Shown piece after piece: positions 7,063-15,652 of a stretch of 35,800 bases of DNA (its first letter is position 1; every line of letters starts with the position of its first letter). The stretch covers positions 1 to 35,800 of the forward strand of contig DATFXM010000166.1 of the NCBI GenBank assembly GCA_035315885.1, written 5' to 3'. The stretch comes from DATFXM01 sp035315885 (lineage in GTDB: Bacteria; Acidobacteriota; Blastocatellia; UBA7656). The position numbers and the translations under genes were made by a program. The notes below the pieces were generated by a model. That model was not told the DNA's origin. It saw only the letters and a program-made list of their open reading frames with translations, and searched no databases.

Positions 7063-8589
7063 ATGGCCTTTGAGACCGACACCGCCAATGGCGAGCTGGC
7101 AGCGGCAAAGGACGCCAGATCTCCTGAGCGAGAAGAGCCGGAATACGTTGAGCTTACCGAGGACCTCTCTTCCAGTCCTCTTTGGAACGAAGACCTCGCT
7201 CCAGTGCCCATCAAGCGCAGAAACTGGACTACGTACAACTACGCCGCTCTCTGGATCAGCATGGCGCACTGCATCCCCACCTACATGCTCGCCTCAGGTC
7301 TGATAAGCGCGGGCATGAACTGGTGGCAGGCGCTTACGACGATTCTGCTGGGCAATACTATCGTACTAGTCCCGATCCTGCTGAACTCGCATCCCGGTAC
7401 GAAGTACGGCATCCCATTTCCCGTGTTTGCGCGCGCCAGCTACGGCACGGTTGGTTCGAACCTGCCGGCGTTGATGCGAGCAATAGTCGCTTGCGGATGG
7501 TTTGGGATTCAGGCCTGGATTGGTGGTCAGGCGGTGCACGTGCTGATCAGGTCGATGTGGCCGGCCTGGCAGGAGCTGCTGGGTGGGGCCATTGGCTCGC
7601 CTCGAATTCTGTCCGGGTACACGCCAACCGAATACATTTCGTTTTTGATTTTCTGGGCGCTGAACATCTACATCATATATCGCGGCATGGATTTGCTGCG
7701 CAAAGTTGAGAACTGGGCCGCGCCTTTTGTGCTGATGATGGCAGCCGCGCTGATGGTGTGGGCCCTTTGGAAGGCCAAAGGGTTAGGCGCGATCGTTGAA
7801 GGGCAGGGACACTTCAACAGCCTGTCTGAATTCATGCCGGTGTTTGTGCCGTCGCTGACGGCTATGATCGGGTACTGGGCTACTCTGTCGCTGAACATGC
7901 CCGACTTCACTCGTTTTGGTCGCAGCCAGCGCGACCAGGTGGCCGGGCAGGTTGTTGCGCTCCCTGCGACGATGACTGTATTCGCCGCGATGGGAGTGAT
8001 CATCACGTCGGCGTCGGTGATTATTTTTGGCAGGGTTATCTGGGACCCGGTCCTGCTGATCGGTGAGTTTCGACAGCCGGTGGTCGTAGCGATATCGATG
8101 TTCACCGTTGTTGTTGCGACGCTCTCGGTGAACATCGCGGCCAACGTAGTCTCGCCTGCAAACGATTTTGCAAATGCATTTCCGCGATGGATCAGCTTCA
8201 GAGTCGGGGGGCTTATCACCGGGCTTCTGGGGATCGTGATGCAGCCGTGGCGGCTTCTGGCGGATGCATCTCAGTACATTTATTCGTGGCTTTTGGGCTA
8301 CTCCGGTGGACTCGGCTCGATTGCCGGAGTCCTGATCGCGGACTACTGGTTAGTCAGGCGAAAGCAATTATTGGTGGCTGACCTGTACAAGTCCGAAGGC
8401 CACTACACGTATACCGGCGGATGGAATTGGCGCGCGGTGTTCGCCACGTTGTTGGGGTGCGCGCTTGCGTGGGGAGGTCTTGTGATACCCGCGCTCAAGC
8501 CGCTCTACGATTACGGCTGGTTCGTAGGATTCTTCGTCTCCGGCGCGAGTTACTTTCTGCTGATGAATGCAGTAGGCGGTAGGCAGTAG
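7063..8589 (+). CDS. NCS1-family nucleobase/hydantoin:cation symporter
   Basis: This integral membrane protein of about 508 residues has roughly twelve hydrophobic helices after a hydrophilic N-terminus of about 60 residues. Family signatures of nucleobase:cation symporter-1 proteins (Mhp1, allantoin, uracil and cytosine permeases) are clear: GIPFPVFARASYG, the substrate-site stretch CGWFGIQAWIGGQ, NMPDFTRF, and SPANDFANAFPRWISF with the conserved Asn. It should bring a pyrimidine base, dihydropyrimidine or hydantoin across the inner membrane with a cation and so feed the adjacent dihydropyrimidinase. GCGGAGG five bases before the ATG at 7063 sets the start; an in-frame GTG two codons earlier overlaps the Shine-Dalgarno. 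The last six sense codons and the stop (MNAVGGRQ) are written in heptamer-repeat DNA. It converges on gltB with a gap under 30 bp. Confidence 0.9.
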   Translation: MAFETDTANGELAAAKDARSPEREEPEYVELTEDLSSSPLWNEDLAPVPIKRRNWTTYNYAALWISMAHCIPTYMLASGLISAGMNWWQALTTILLGNTIVLVPILLNSHPGTKYGIPFPVFARASYGTVGSNLPALMRAIVACGWFGIQAWIGGQAVHVLIRSMWPAWQELLGGAIGSPRILSGYTPTEYISFLIFWALNIYIIYRGMDLLRKVENWAAPFVLMMAAALMVWALWKAKGLGAIVEGQGHFNSLSEFMPVFVPSLTAMIGYWATLSLNMPDFTRFGRSQRDQVAGQVVALPATMTVFAAMGVIITSASVIIFGRVIWDPVLLIGEFRQPVVVAISMFTVVVATLSVNIAANVVSPANDFANAFPRWISFRVGGLITGLLGIVMQPWRLLADASQYIYSWLLGYSGGLGSIAGVLIADYWLVRRKQLLVADLYKSEGHYTYTGGWNWRAVFATLLGCALAWGGLVIPALKPLYDYGWFVGFFVSGASYFLLMNAVGGRQ

Positions 8590-8595
8590 GCAGTT
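8569..8595. repeat. Heptamer repeat (GTAGGCA family) overlapping the permease 3' end
   Basis: About four units of GCAGTAG/GCGGTAG/GCAGTAG run through the last codons of the NCS1 permease gene and past its TAG stop at 8587-8589. The stop codon itself is supplied by a repeat unit. Confidence 0.85.
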
Positions 8596-8617
8596 TGGGA
8601 AACTCTAAACCTACACT

Positions 8618-11600
8618 CTACGCACCCGATGCGATGCGAGTCTTGGGTTGCTCCGTAGCGCTGATCGCCCGTCGTTCCGAAGCTTCCATCTGCGCCAGAC
8701 TGGCCCCCTGCGTAACCAGCTTCCAGAACAACGGACGATATTCGCTCCAATAGCGCACAACATCCTGTGCTCGCTTGCTGCCAGTCAGTTCATAATGTCG
8801 CTGCAAGAGCCGACGAATGACGTGTTCGTCCTTGTGTCGGGACACAACTTCGAGCTGCACCAGTTCGCGATTGCAGAATTCTTCGAAATTGCCGTCGAGA
8901 TCCAAAACGTAAGCCACTCCACCAGTCATTCCCGCGGCGAAGTTGTGCCCGACTGCGCCCAACACAATAACAGTGCCTGCGGTCATATACTCGCAACCGT
9001 GGCTCCCAACACCTTCCACTACCGCCGTGCCGCCGCTGTTGCGCACCGCGAACCGCTCCCCGGCTCTTCCGGCCGCAAACAGGAACCCGCCGGTTGAACC
9101 GTACATCGCGGTGTTTCCAAGGATCACGTTTTCCGACCACTCGAACTGCGCCTCATCGGGCGGCCGGATGACAATCTCGCCGCCACCCATTCCTTTTGCA
9201 ACGTAGTCGTTGGCCTCCCCAATCAACGTGAGTCTCAATCCGTCCACTAAAAAGCCGCCGAAGCTCTGACCGGCCGATCCGCGGAATTTCAGGTCTACCG
9301 CGCCTTCGGACATCCGCTTCTTTGCTCGCACGATCTCGCCGGCGAGTCTCGCCGGAACGGTTCGGTCGGTGTTGTCAATCCGGTACGACAGAAAAACACG
9401 GCGGCCGCTTGCGAGCGTGTGCCAGCTATCGCGGAGTATTCGCTCGTTCAGGCTCACGCTCTTCGACTGCGCGTGGGTCGCGCATGACTTCGAGCCGTCG
9501 CTGGTTGGACGGCTCGATGTCATAACGCGGGGCAGAGCCGGATCGATCACCGGACTCAAGTCTAGCGATGCGGCCTTAGAAAGGGTGAGGCCAGTTCGCT
9601 CCATCAGGAGGTCTGTCCGTCCGGTGATCTCGGCAACAGACTTGAAACCCAATTGCGCGAGAATCGTTCGGACCTCTTCGGCCAGTGATACAAAGAAGTT
9701 CACCACCATCTCGGGCTTGCCTGAAAACCGCTCTCGGAGCTGGGGCGACTGGGTAGCGATGCCTACCGGACAAGTATTCAAGTGACACTGCCGCGCCATC
9801 ACGCAACCGATTGCTACTACCGCGGCGGTAGCGAACCCGAATTCGTCCGCGCCCAACATTGCAGCGACTACCACGTCGCGACCTGTTTTCAACCCTCCAT
9901 CAACTCGCAACCTGACCCGGTCGCGAAGTCCGTTGAGCAACAGCACCTGCTGAGTCTCAGCCAGACCCAGCTCCCACGGGGTGCCGGCGTTCTTTATCGA
10001 GCCGAGGGGAGACGCCCCGGTTCCCCCGTCGTGTCCGGAAATATGAATGACTTCTGCGTGAGCCTTTGCGACACCGGCAGCAACTGTGCCAACTCCCGAT
10101 TCCGATACGAGCTTGACCGCTACTCGAGCGCGAGGGTTCACCTGCTTCAGGTCATAAATGAGCTGTGTCAGATCTTCGATCGAGTAAATGTCGTGATGCG
10201 GTGGCGGGGAGATCAGTGTGACTCCGGGCACCGAGTGTCTCAGGGCAGCAATTTCGGCGGTGACCTTATGGCCCGGCAACTGCCCGCCCTCGCCCGGTTT
10301 TGACCCTTGCGAGATTTTGATTTCCAGCTCGTCGGCCGAAACAAGATAAGCCGGCGTTACGCCAAACCGCGCCGAAGCCACCTGTTTTATTCGGCTGTTG
10401 GAGTTGTCCTCACAGGCATCGTTGCTGAACCGATCCGGGTCTTCTCCACCTTCCCCACTGTTGCTGCGAGCGCCGATCCTGTTCATTGCGACAGCGATCG
10501 TCTTGTGTGCTTCCGGTGAGAGGGCTCCAAGCGACATGCCCGATGAACAGAATCGCTCGAGAATTTGTTCTACGGGTTCGACCTCATCCAGCGGGACCGG
10601 CTCTGCCGGCCGAAATTCGAGCAGGTCACGGATCGTGGTAGGCGGACGGCGGTTCACTCCGTGAGAATAATCGTGAAACTCTTTAGCGCTTCCGCTGTTG
10701 GCCGCGCGATGAAGCGCCCTAAAGACCGAGGGATTAAAACTATGGAATTCGCCGCCGGTGCGATAGCGATAAAAACCGGCGTCCTCGAGCGCAGGCGAGT
10801 CGCTGTCGAAGGCCGAGCGGTGCGTGATCAACACATCGCGCGCTATTTCTCGCAGACTGGCTCCGCTCAACGGCGACGCCGTGTCCTCGAAGTATTTGTC
10901 TATCAGCGCTTGATCCAGTCCGACCGCTTCAAACAATTGCCCGCCACAATAACTCGCCAAGGTGGCGATGCCCATTTTCGCCATTATCTTCAACACGCCC
11001 TGTTCGAGCGCTATCTGATAATTTCGCAGCGCCGGCGCAACACTCATGCCTCGCGAACGCATTTCAGAGGACACCACTTCGAACGCCAGGTATGGGTTTA
11101 TAGCCGCCGCGCCGTAGCTGATGAGGCTCGCGATTTGGTGGTCATCCCTGGCGTCCCCTGCATCTGCTATGATGCTAAGTCTCATTCGTTTGCGCGCCCT
11201 GATCAGATGGTGATGCACCGCGCTGACTGCGAGCAGCATCGGAATGGGTGCGCGGTGCTCGTCTACCGCGCGATCGCTCAGAATCACAACCGCCGCGCCG
11301 CCGTTTGCGGCCAGCTCAGCGTTCTCGCAGAGCGAGTCAACCGCCGCTTCGAGACCCTCTTCTGCACTCTCAACGTCGAACAATGTATCCAGTCGAACGG
11401 CAGGAATCGTGCCGTTGTCGTTTGCAAGTAACCACGACAGGATTTCGTCGGTGAGTATCGGGCTGTGAAGCTTTGCAAGGCACGCGTCGTCATTCCGTTC
11501 GCCGAGCAAACTGCCTCTCGGCCCAAGCAGAGTCTCCAGCGACATCACCGACCGCTCGCGAATCGGATCGATTGCCGGGTTGGTGACCTGAGCAAACCGC

Positions 11601-13171
11601 TGGCGGAAGTAGTGGTACAGCGGTCGTGGACGCGATGACAACACAGCAAGCGGCGTGTCGTCTCCCATCGACCCCGCCGGTTCCTTGCCTTCCGAGAACA
11701 TCGGCTCGAGCACTCGATCGACGTCTTCTTTTGTGTACCCGAAGCACCGCATCCGCGTTCGCAACGCGGGCCCATCAGTGTCTTCAGCCGCGTGCAGATA
11801 CCTCTCTACCGGACAAGACATCAGCGTTGACCGAGCCCATTCTTGGAAGTCTCTTTGGCGCGAGTTCCGAGATTTGATGTCGGCGTTTGAGAGCAGTAAC
11901 GCCGCATCCGTATCCACCGCGATCATTTCGCCGGGCCCAAGCCTCCCTTTGCTGACGATGGCGTCCGAAGGAAAGTCGATAGCGCCGGCTTCCGATGACA
12001 TCGCGATGAGTCCATCGGCTGTCAGCGCATAGCGTGCGGGCCGCAGTCCGTTGCGGTCCAGCGCGGCGCCAACAAAGCGCCCGTCGCTGAATGCCAAAGC
12101 CGCCGGCCCGTCCCACGGTTCCATCAGGGACCACGCGTAGTCGTAAAACGCAGCCAGCGCCGGATCCTGAAGAGTGCTGGTTGATTCTGGGACCAACATC
12201 ATCATCGACTCGAGGAGATCACGCCCGCCGCGAACCATCAATTCCAGCACGTTATCGAAGCTGCACGAGTCAGAACCGGCCGGCTGAATAACCGGCAGGA
12301 CCTTCCTTAAGTCTTCAGCGTCAAGTGTGGATGCAGAGAGCTCGGACTCCCGGGCGCGCATCCATAGCCGGTTTCCCGCGATCGTATTTATTTCACCGTT
12401 GTGCGAGATGATGCGGAAAGGTTGTGCCAGCCGCCAATTCGGAAATGTGTTGGTAGAGTACCGCTGATGAAAAACCGCGAGCGCGGTTTCGAACCGCGAG
12501 TCTTTCAGATCCAGGTAATAAGAATCAAGATGCGTTCCAAGCATCAGCCCCTTGTAGACTATTGTCCGGCTGGACATCGAGGCGACGTAGAATTCATCGA
12601 GATGCGACCACTCGCGCTCGATCGTTCGACGCACAGTGTAAAGCCGGTGCTCGAACCGGTCGCTGGCGTGGGAACCCGCCCCGATTAGCGCATGCTCGAT
12701 GAGCGGCGCGGTCGATGCGGCCTTGATTCCCAGCGCATCGCTATTGACCGGCACTCGGCGCCAGCCAAACAACTGCAGGCCCTCCTGGATGATGAGCTCC
12801 TCGACTTGTTTTCGAATTCTTGCGCACAGTTCAGGGGGACCCTGAGGTAAGAAGAAAGTCCCCACCGCGAGCGGCTGATTGGAGTCGAGGCGAACTCCCA
12901 ATCTCTCGACTTCGGCGTAGAACAGAGTTCGAGGGATTTGCGTCAGGACGCCTGCGCCGTCTCCGCTTTTGCCGTCTGCATCGATGGCTCCGCGGTGCTT
13001 AAGATTCGCCAGGGCTTCAAGGGCCAGGTCGATGATCCGGCGTTCGGCGCTCCCGCTGATGTTAGCGACGAAGCCGATGCCACACGAGTCGTGCTCGAGG
13101 TCGCTGCGGTAGAGATTCTTGTTGCGCAGGGGTTGTTGGGCACGGCGTTGTTGGGGACAGTCTCGGTTCAC
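8618..13171 (-). CDS. gltB: Glutamate synthase large subunit
   Basis: This 1517-residue protein is a full-length GltB, which makes two glutamates from glutamine and 2-oxoglutarate in the GS-GOGAT route of ammonia assimilation. The class-II glutamine amidotransferase domain is at the N-terminus, with the nucleophile Cys30 (HDSCGIGFVA) exposed after removal of a short propeptide. A central linking domain, the FMN synthase barrel (SGHDGGTGASPLGSIKNAG) and the 3Fe-4S motif CVMARQCHLNTC (about residues 1120-1132) follow. The C-terminal GXGXG beta-helix (GGGEIVIRP, GNTAMYGSTGG) closes the protein. The start is GTG at 13171 with GGAGG just upstream. The partner small subunit gltD is not in the window. 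The gene has a long leader with a sigma-54-like promoter, a small ORF and a terminator, which suggests nitrogen control. Confidence 0.96.
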   Translation of the reverse strand: MNRDCPQQRRAQQPLRNKNLYRSDLEHDSCGIGFVANISGSAERRIIDLALEALANLKHRGAIDADGKSGDGAGVLTQIPRTLFYAEVERLGVRLDSNQPLAVGTFFLPQGPPELCARIRKQVEELIIQEGLQLFGWRRVPVNSDALGIKAASTAPLIEHALIGAGSHASDRFEHRLYTVRRTIEREWSHLDEFYVASMSSRTIVYKGLMLGTHLDSYYLDLKDSRFETALAVFHQRYSTNTFPNWRLAQPFRIISHNGEINTIAGNRLWMRARESELSASTLDAEDLRKVLPVIQPAGSDSCSFDNVLELMVRGGRDLLESMMMLVPESTSTLQDPALAAFYDYAWSLMEPWDGPAALAFSDGRFVGAALDRNGLRPARYALTADGLIAMSSEAGAIDFPSDAIVSKGRLGPGEMIAVDTDAALLLSNADIKSRNSRQRDFQEWARSTLMSCPVERYLHAAEDTDGPALRTRMRCFGYTKEDVDRVLEPMFSEGKEPAGSMGDDTPLAVLSSRPRPLYHYFRQRFAQVTNPAIDPIRERSVMSLETLLGPRGSLLGERNDDACLAKLHSPILTDEILSWLLANDNGTIPAVRLDTLFDVESAEEGLEAAVDSLCENAELAANGGAAVVILSDRAVDEHRAPIPMLLAVSAVHHHLIRARKRMRLSIIADAGDARDDHQIASLISYGAAAINPYLAFEVVSSEMRSRGMSVAPALRNYQIALEQGVLKIMAKMGIATLASYCGGQLFEAVGLDQALIDKYFEDTASPLSGASLREIARDVLITHRSAFDSDSPALEDAGFYRYRTGGEFHSFNPSVFRALHRAANSGSAKEFHDYSHGVNRRPPTTIRDLLEFRPAEPVPLDEVEPVEQILERFCSSGMSLGALSPEAHKTIAVAMNRIGARSNSGEGGEDPDRFSNDACEDNSNSRIKQVASARFGVTPAYLVSADELEIKISQGSKPGEGGQLPGHKVTAEIAALRHSVPGVTLISPPPHHDIYSIEDLTQLIYDLKQVNPRARVAVKLVSESGVGTVAAGVAKAHAEVIHISGHDGGTGASPLGSIKNAGTPWELGLAETQQVLLLNGLRDRVRLRVDGGLKTGRDVVVAAMLGADEFGFATAAVVAIGCVMARQCHLNTCPVGIATQSPQLRERFSGKPEMVVNFFVSLAEEVRTILAQLGFKSVAEITGRTDLLMERTGLTLSKAASLDLSPVIDPALPRVMTSSRPTSDGSKSCATHAQSKSVSLNERILRDSWHTLASGRRVFLSYRIDNTDRTVPARLAGEIVRAKKRMSEGAVDLKFRGSAGQSFGGFLVDGLRLTLIGEANDYVAKGMGGGEIVIRPPDEAQFEWSENVILGNTAMYGSTGGFLFAAGRAGERFAVRNSGGTAVVEGVGSHGCEYMTAGTVIVLGAVGHNFAAGMTGGVAYVLDLDGNFEEFCNRELVQLEVVSRHKDEHVIRRLLQRHYELTGSKRAQDVVRYWSEYRPLFWKLVTQGASLAQMEASERRAISATEQPKTRIASGA

Positions 13172-13184
13172 AGGCCCTCCACGA

Positions 13185-13252
13185 TGAGTGCTGAGTCCTG
13201 AGTGCTGGGTAATGAGGCTGAGAACTCAGACTCAGTACTCAGAACTCAGAAC
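13185..13252. repeat. Heptamer repeats in both orientations upstream of gltB
   Basis: GAGTGCTGAGTCCTGAG-type units (13185-13210) are followed by complementary CTCAGAACTCAG units (13220-13252), so the transcript could form an irregular hairpin. The block sits between the terminator hairpin and the gltB Shine-Dalgarno. Confidence 0.85.
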
Positions 13253-13253
13253 T

Positions 13254-13286
13254 AAAAAGGCCGTCATCCTATTGGGATGACGGCCT
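13254..13286 (-). terminator. Intrinsic terminator between small ORF and gltB
   Basis: A perfect 12-bp stem (13258-13269 with 13275-13286) with a 5-nt loop is followed, in the minus direction, by a run of T (complement of AAAAA at 13254-13258). It is correctly oriented to end transcripts coming from the sigma-54-like promoter at 13562-13577. It lies after the 47-codon ORF and before gltB. Confidence 0.8.
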
Positions 13287-13323
13287 GAACAGAGAGTTCA
13301 GTTTTGGGCGTTCGCCGTCATCC
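13258..13323 (-). promoter_or_regulatory. Putative attenuator: three mutually exclusive segments in the gltB leader
   Basis: Read on the minus strand, segment 1 is GGATGACGGC (13323-13314), segment 2 is GGCCGTCATCC (13285-13275) and segment 3 is GGATGACGGCC (13269-13259). Segment 2 can pair with segment 1 over 10 bp or with segment 3 over 12 bp; pairing 2:3 is the terminator. Segment 1 contains the TGA stop codon (13320-13318) of the 47-codon ORF, so a ribosome finishing that ORF would cover segment 1 and favour termination. This logic is inferred from base pairing; no specific effector site is recognised. Confidence 0.5.
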
Positions 13324-13461
13324 GGTGCCTTTGGGCAGGATGCACTTAACGAGGACCCGAATTGATTTGAGATCGGTGGAGACGACAGCAGTCAACGAGC
13401 CGGCGACAGCCTGGCCGGCTAGCGTTGCCTTCGTCGCGGGATTAACCACCTCGCAGCTCAT
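13318..13461 (-). CDS. Unrecognised 47-residue small protein in the gltB leader
   Basis: ATG at 13461 opens a 47-codon frame ending at TGA 13320-13318. GGAG lies nine bases upstream (13474-13471). Third codon positions are strongly G/C, like neighbouring genes, which argues that it is translated. The product starts MSCEVVNPATKATLAG and ends CILPKGTG, with two cysteines (3 and 40), no signal peptide and no evident transmembrane helix. I do not recognise a family. It lies about 90 nt below a sigma-54-like promoter and directly above an intrinsic terminator, and gltB follows. It could be an independent small protein of the nitrogen regulon, or a leader peptide whose translation controls gltB. 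There are no runs of Gln, Glu or other regulatory codons of the trp-leader kind. Confidence 0.5.
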   Translation of the reverse strand: MSCEVVNPATKATLAGQAVAGSLTAVVSTDLKSIRVLVKCILPKGTG

Positions 13462-13561
13462 TACTCAACTCTCCACAGTTTATTACCGGAGTGACGAGTA
13501 CCCACTCATGGACCCGGTGCAGCGGAAGACAGCACACCTGACACTGCACGCAGATTCTTTG

Positions 13562-13577
13562 TGCAACGTTGGTGCCG
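13562..13577 (-). promoter_or_regulatory. Sigma-54 promoter candidate for the small ORF and gltB
   Basis: On the minus strand the sequence is CGGCACCAACGTTGCA. It matches the sigma-54 consensus TGGCACG-N4-TTGCW with the invariant -24 GG and -12 GC correctly spaced. Transcription would start near 13552, about 90 nt above the 47-codon ORF. A sigma-54 activator gene begins a few hundred bases away in the opposite direction, which supports the call. Confidence 0.65.
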
Positions 13578-13943
13578 GGCAGCACTGCGTCGCGACGAAA
13601 CTCAAAGAAACATGGGCAGATCTGTCCAACACGACGCGAGAGTCGCGAGAGAGATTTCCGTCAAAAGGCGCGACCAGGGTCTCCTTCCGAAATTGAAAAG
13701 AAGCGCTCAAACACGGGCTTTTTTGCCCGGAATTACAGACGTTTGACCTCGATGGTGCTGGTACGATTGTTGCGGGTAGCCAATCAGCACAGAGCAGGAC
13801 CGGCGCCAAATATCGGCGTGAGCCATTGTTTTTGCGGCTCTTTTTTGGTCCTTGACCGTTTGGCTAAGGCTACAATAATGTACCAACTCAAAGACGAAGA
13901 CGACAATTTTGTAGGGAAGAGTTTTACACCGGGAGTGGTGCGG

Positions 13944-15479
13944 ATGCCCCAGGACCATTCAAGTGAAGTGACCAAGCTCAGCACGCTGCTGGAAATCAGC
14001 CAGGCGTTGAGCGGTACACTGCAGTTCCGGGCGTCAATCCACCGCGTTCTGGAGATGCTCGAGCGTCATCACGGGATCATCAGGGGCACGGTCACCCTGC
14101 TTAACGAGCAGACTGGAGAGTTGTACATCGATGCAGCAATCGGAATCTCTTCGGATGGGGCTCGCGCACGATACAAGCTTGGCGAGGGCATCACCGGCCG
14201 CGTAGTCGAGAGCGGCAAGCCAGTTGTCGTCCCTCAGGTCAGCAGAGAGCCGCTGTTTCTAAATCGAGCAGCGCAGCGAAAGGGGCTCGATAAGCAGGAG
14301 CTGACCTTTATCTGTTTGCCCATCATGTCGAACCGCAAGCCAATCGGCGCTTTGAGCGTCGATCTGCATTTCAAGAAGGATCGAGACTACGACCGTGCCG
14401 TCAAATTCTTTCGAGTTGTTGCTTCGATGATCAGCCAGGCGCTGAAGGTCCAGCGGTCGGTTGAAGCCGAGCGGCAGCGCTTGCTGGACGAGAACATTCA
14501 TCTGCGACAGGAGCTCAAGGAGCGATACGATTTCTCGAACATCATCGGCAACAGCGGTCCGATGCGCCAGGTGTACGAGCAGGTCGCGCAAGTCGCCGGA
14601 ACAAACACGACGGTGTTGATTCGCGGAGAGTCGGGTACCGGAAAGGAGCTGATCGCTCACGCTATTCACTACAACTCGACTCGCGCAAAGAAGCCGTTCG
14701 TGAAGGTCAGCGTTGCCGCGCTCCCCGAAACCCTGATCGAATCCGAGCTGTTTGGATATGAGAAAGGTGCGTTCACCGGCGCCCAGAACCGCAAGAAGGG
14801 GCGGTTCGAGATGGCCGAAGGCGGCACTTTGTTTCTCGACGAGATAGGCGAGCTTAACCCTTCTACGCAGGTGAAGCTGTTACGGGTATTGCAGGAGCGC
14901 GAGTTTGAGCGGCTCGGGGGCACCGAGACAATCAAGGTCAACGTCAGGCTGATAGCGGCGACGAACAAGGATCTCGAGAAGGCAATCGCGGAAGGGTCTT
15001 TTCGCGAAGATTTGTACTACAGGTTGAATGTGTTCACGATTTTTGTACCGCCGTTGCGGGAGCGAAAGCCTGATGTTCTGCTGCTGGCGGACCATTTTCT
15101 CGAGAAGTATTCACGGGAGCATGGCAAGCGCATAAAGCGCATCTCAACGCCGGCGATCGACATGCTGTCAACGTATCATTGGCCGGGCAACGTGAGGGAG
15201 TTGGAGAACTGTGTTGAACGTGCGGTTCTTGTTTGCGATGGGCATGTAGTGCATGGTCACCACCTGCCGCCCACGCTTCAGACGGCGGCTGCGAGCGACA
15301 CCGTGACGCGGTTATCGCTGGGTGCGGCTATCGAGGCGTATGAAAAAGATCTGATACAGGATGCGTTGAAGACTACGCGGGGGAACCGGGCTCGTGCCGC
15401 GAAGCTTCTAGGGACTACGGAGCGGATACTCGGCTACAAGGTGAAGAAGTATTCGCTCGACCCCGCCCGCTTCCGATGA
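13944..15479 (+). CDS. Sigma-54-dependent transcriptional activator (NifA-like, GAF-AAA+-HTH)
   Basis: This regulator of about 511 residues has an N-terminal GAF sensor domain (about 15-165), a short linker helix, and a central AAA+ domain. The AAA+ domain carries Walker A GESGTGKE (about 229-236), the sigma-54-contacting GAFTGA loop (about 276-281) and Walker B GGTLFLDEIGEL (about 293-304). A Fis-type helix-turn-helix lies at the C-terminus (NRARAAKLLGTTERILGYKVKKY). This NifA-like order (GAF, no receiver domain) suggests control by a small molecule or a protein partner rather than phosphorylation. The ATG at 13944 has GGGAG eight bases upstream. An in-frame ATG at 13878 would add 22 residues, but it follows a TACAAT box that looks like a -10 element. 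Position between gltB and amt, each with a sigma-54-like promoter, suggests it activates both. Confidence 0.93.
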   Translation: MPQDHSSEVTKLSTLLEISQALSGTLQFRASIHRVLEMLERHHGIIRGTVTLLNEQTGELYIDAAIGISSDGARARYKLGEGITGRVVESGKPVVVPQVSREPLFLNRAAQRKGLDKQELTFICLPIMSNRKPIGALSVDLHFKKDRDYDRAVKFFRVVASMISQALKVQRSVEAERQRLLDENIHLRQELKERYDFSNIIGNSGPMRQVYEQVAQVAGTNTTVLIRGESGTGKELIAHAIHYNSTRAKKPFVKVSVAALPETLIESELFGYEKGAFTGAQNRKKGRFEMAEGGTLFLDEIGELNPSTQVKLLRVLQEREFERLGGTETIKVNVRLIAATNKDLEKAIAEGSFREDLYYRLNVFTIFVPPLRERKPDVLLLADHFLEKYSREHGKRIKRISTPAIDMLSTYHWPGNVRELENCVERAVLVCDGHVVHGHHLPPTLQTAAASDTVTRLSLGAAIEAYEKDLIQDALKTTRGNRARAAKLLGTTERILGYKVKKYSLDPARFR

Positions 15480-15481
15480 TT

Positions 15482-15523
15482 TTGAAATTTCAAATTTGAA
15501 ATTTCAATTTGAAATCTGAAATT
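15482..15523. repeat. AT-rich heptamer repeat (GAAATTT/CAAATTT)
   Basis: Immediately after the activator stop codon come units of GAAATTT, CAAATTT, GAAATTT, CAATTT, GAAATCT and GAAATTC. The 7-bp period is the same as in the GC-richer families, but the composition is very different. The units are self-complementary, so the region can form an AT-rich hairpin and may help end transcription of the activator gene. Confidence 0.8.
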
Positions 15524-15652
15524 CCTACAATTTTGTCTCCTCAACAGAAATCTCCAACAAACATGTAGCCTGCAATCCTGACCTCTCCCTCCGCCCCACT
15601 CAGAATCTTCAAGAATAGCGCGACTTTTCAGCCCGCGAACCGCGAGTCCTGC

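Noticed and set aside
10565..11431. Long plus-strand open frame (about 288 codons) inside gltB
   Set aside because: It is antisense to a well-conserved part of gltB and its translation resembles no protein; it is a codon-bias shadow.
13258..13461. gltB leader as a known glutamine (glnA) riboswitch
   Set aside because: I could not find the conserved glutamine-riboswitch core; only the three complementary segments and the ORF are evident.
13304..13696. Plus-strand open frame of 130 codons between gltB and the activator gene
   Set aside because: It lies opposite the better-supported 47-codon minus-strand ORF, has no ribosome site, runs through the promoter region and shows no recognisable family.
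13714..13729. CGGGC-TTTTTT-GCCCG hairpin as an intrinsic terminator
   Set aside because: The T-run is the loop, not the tail; neither strand has a T-tract after the 5-bp stem, so it is weak as a terminator.
13569..13943. N-terminal extension of the sigma-54 activator from a far-upstream start
   Set aside because: It would span the sigma-54 promoter and hairpins, lacks domain character, and good ribosome sites exist at 13944 and possibly 13878.
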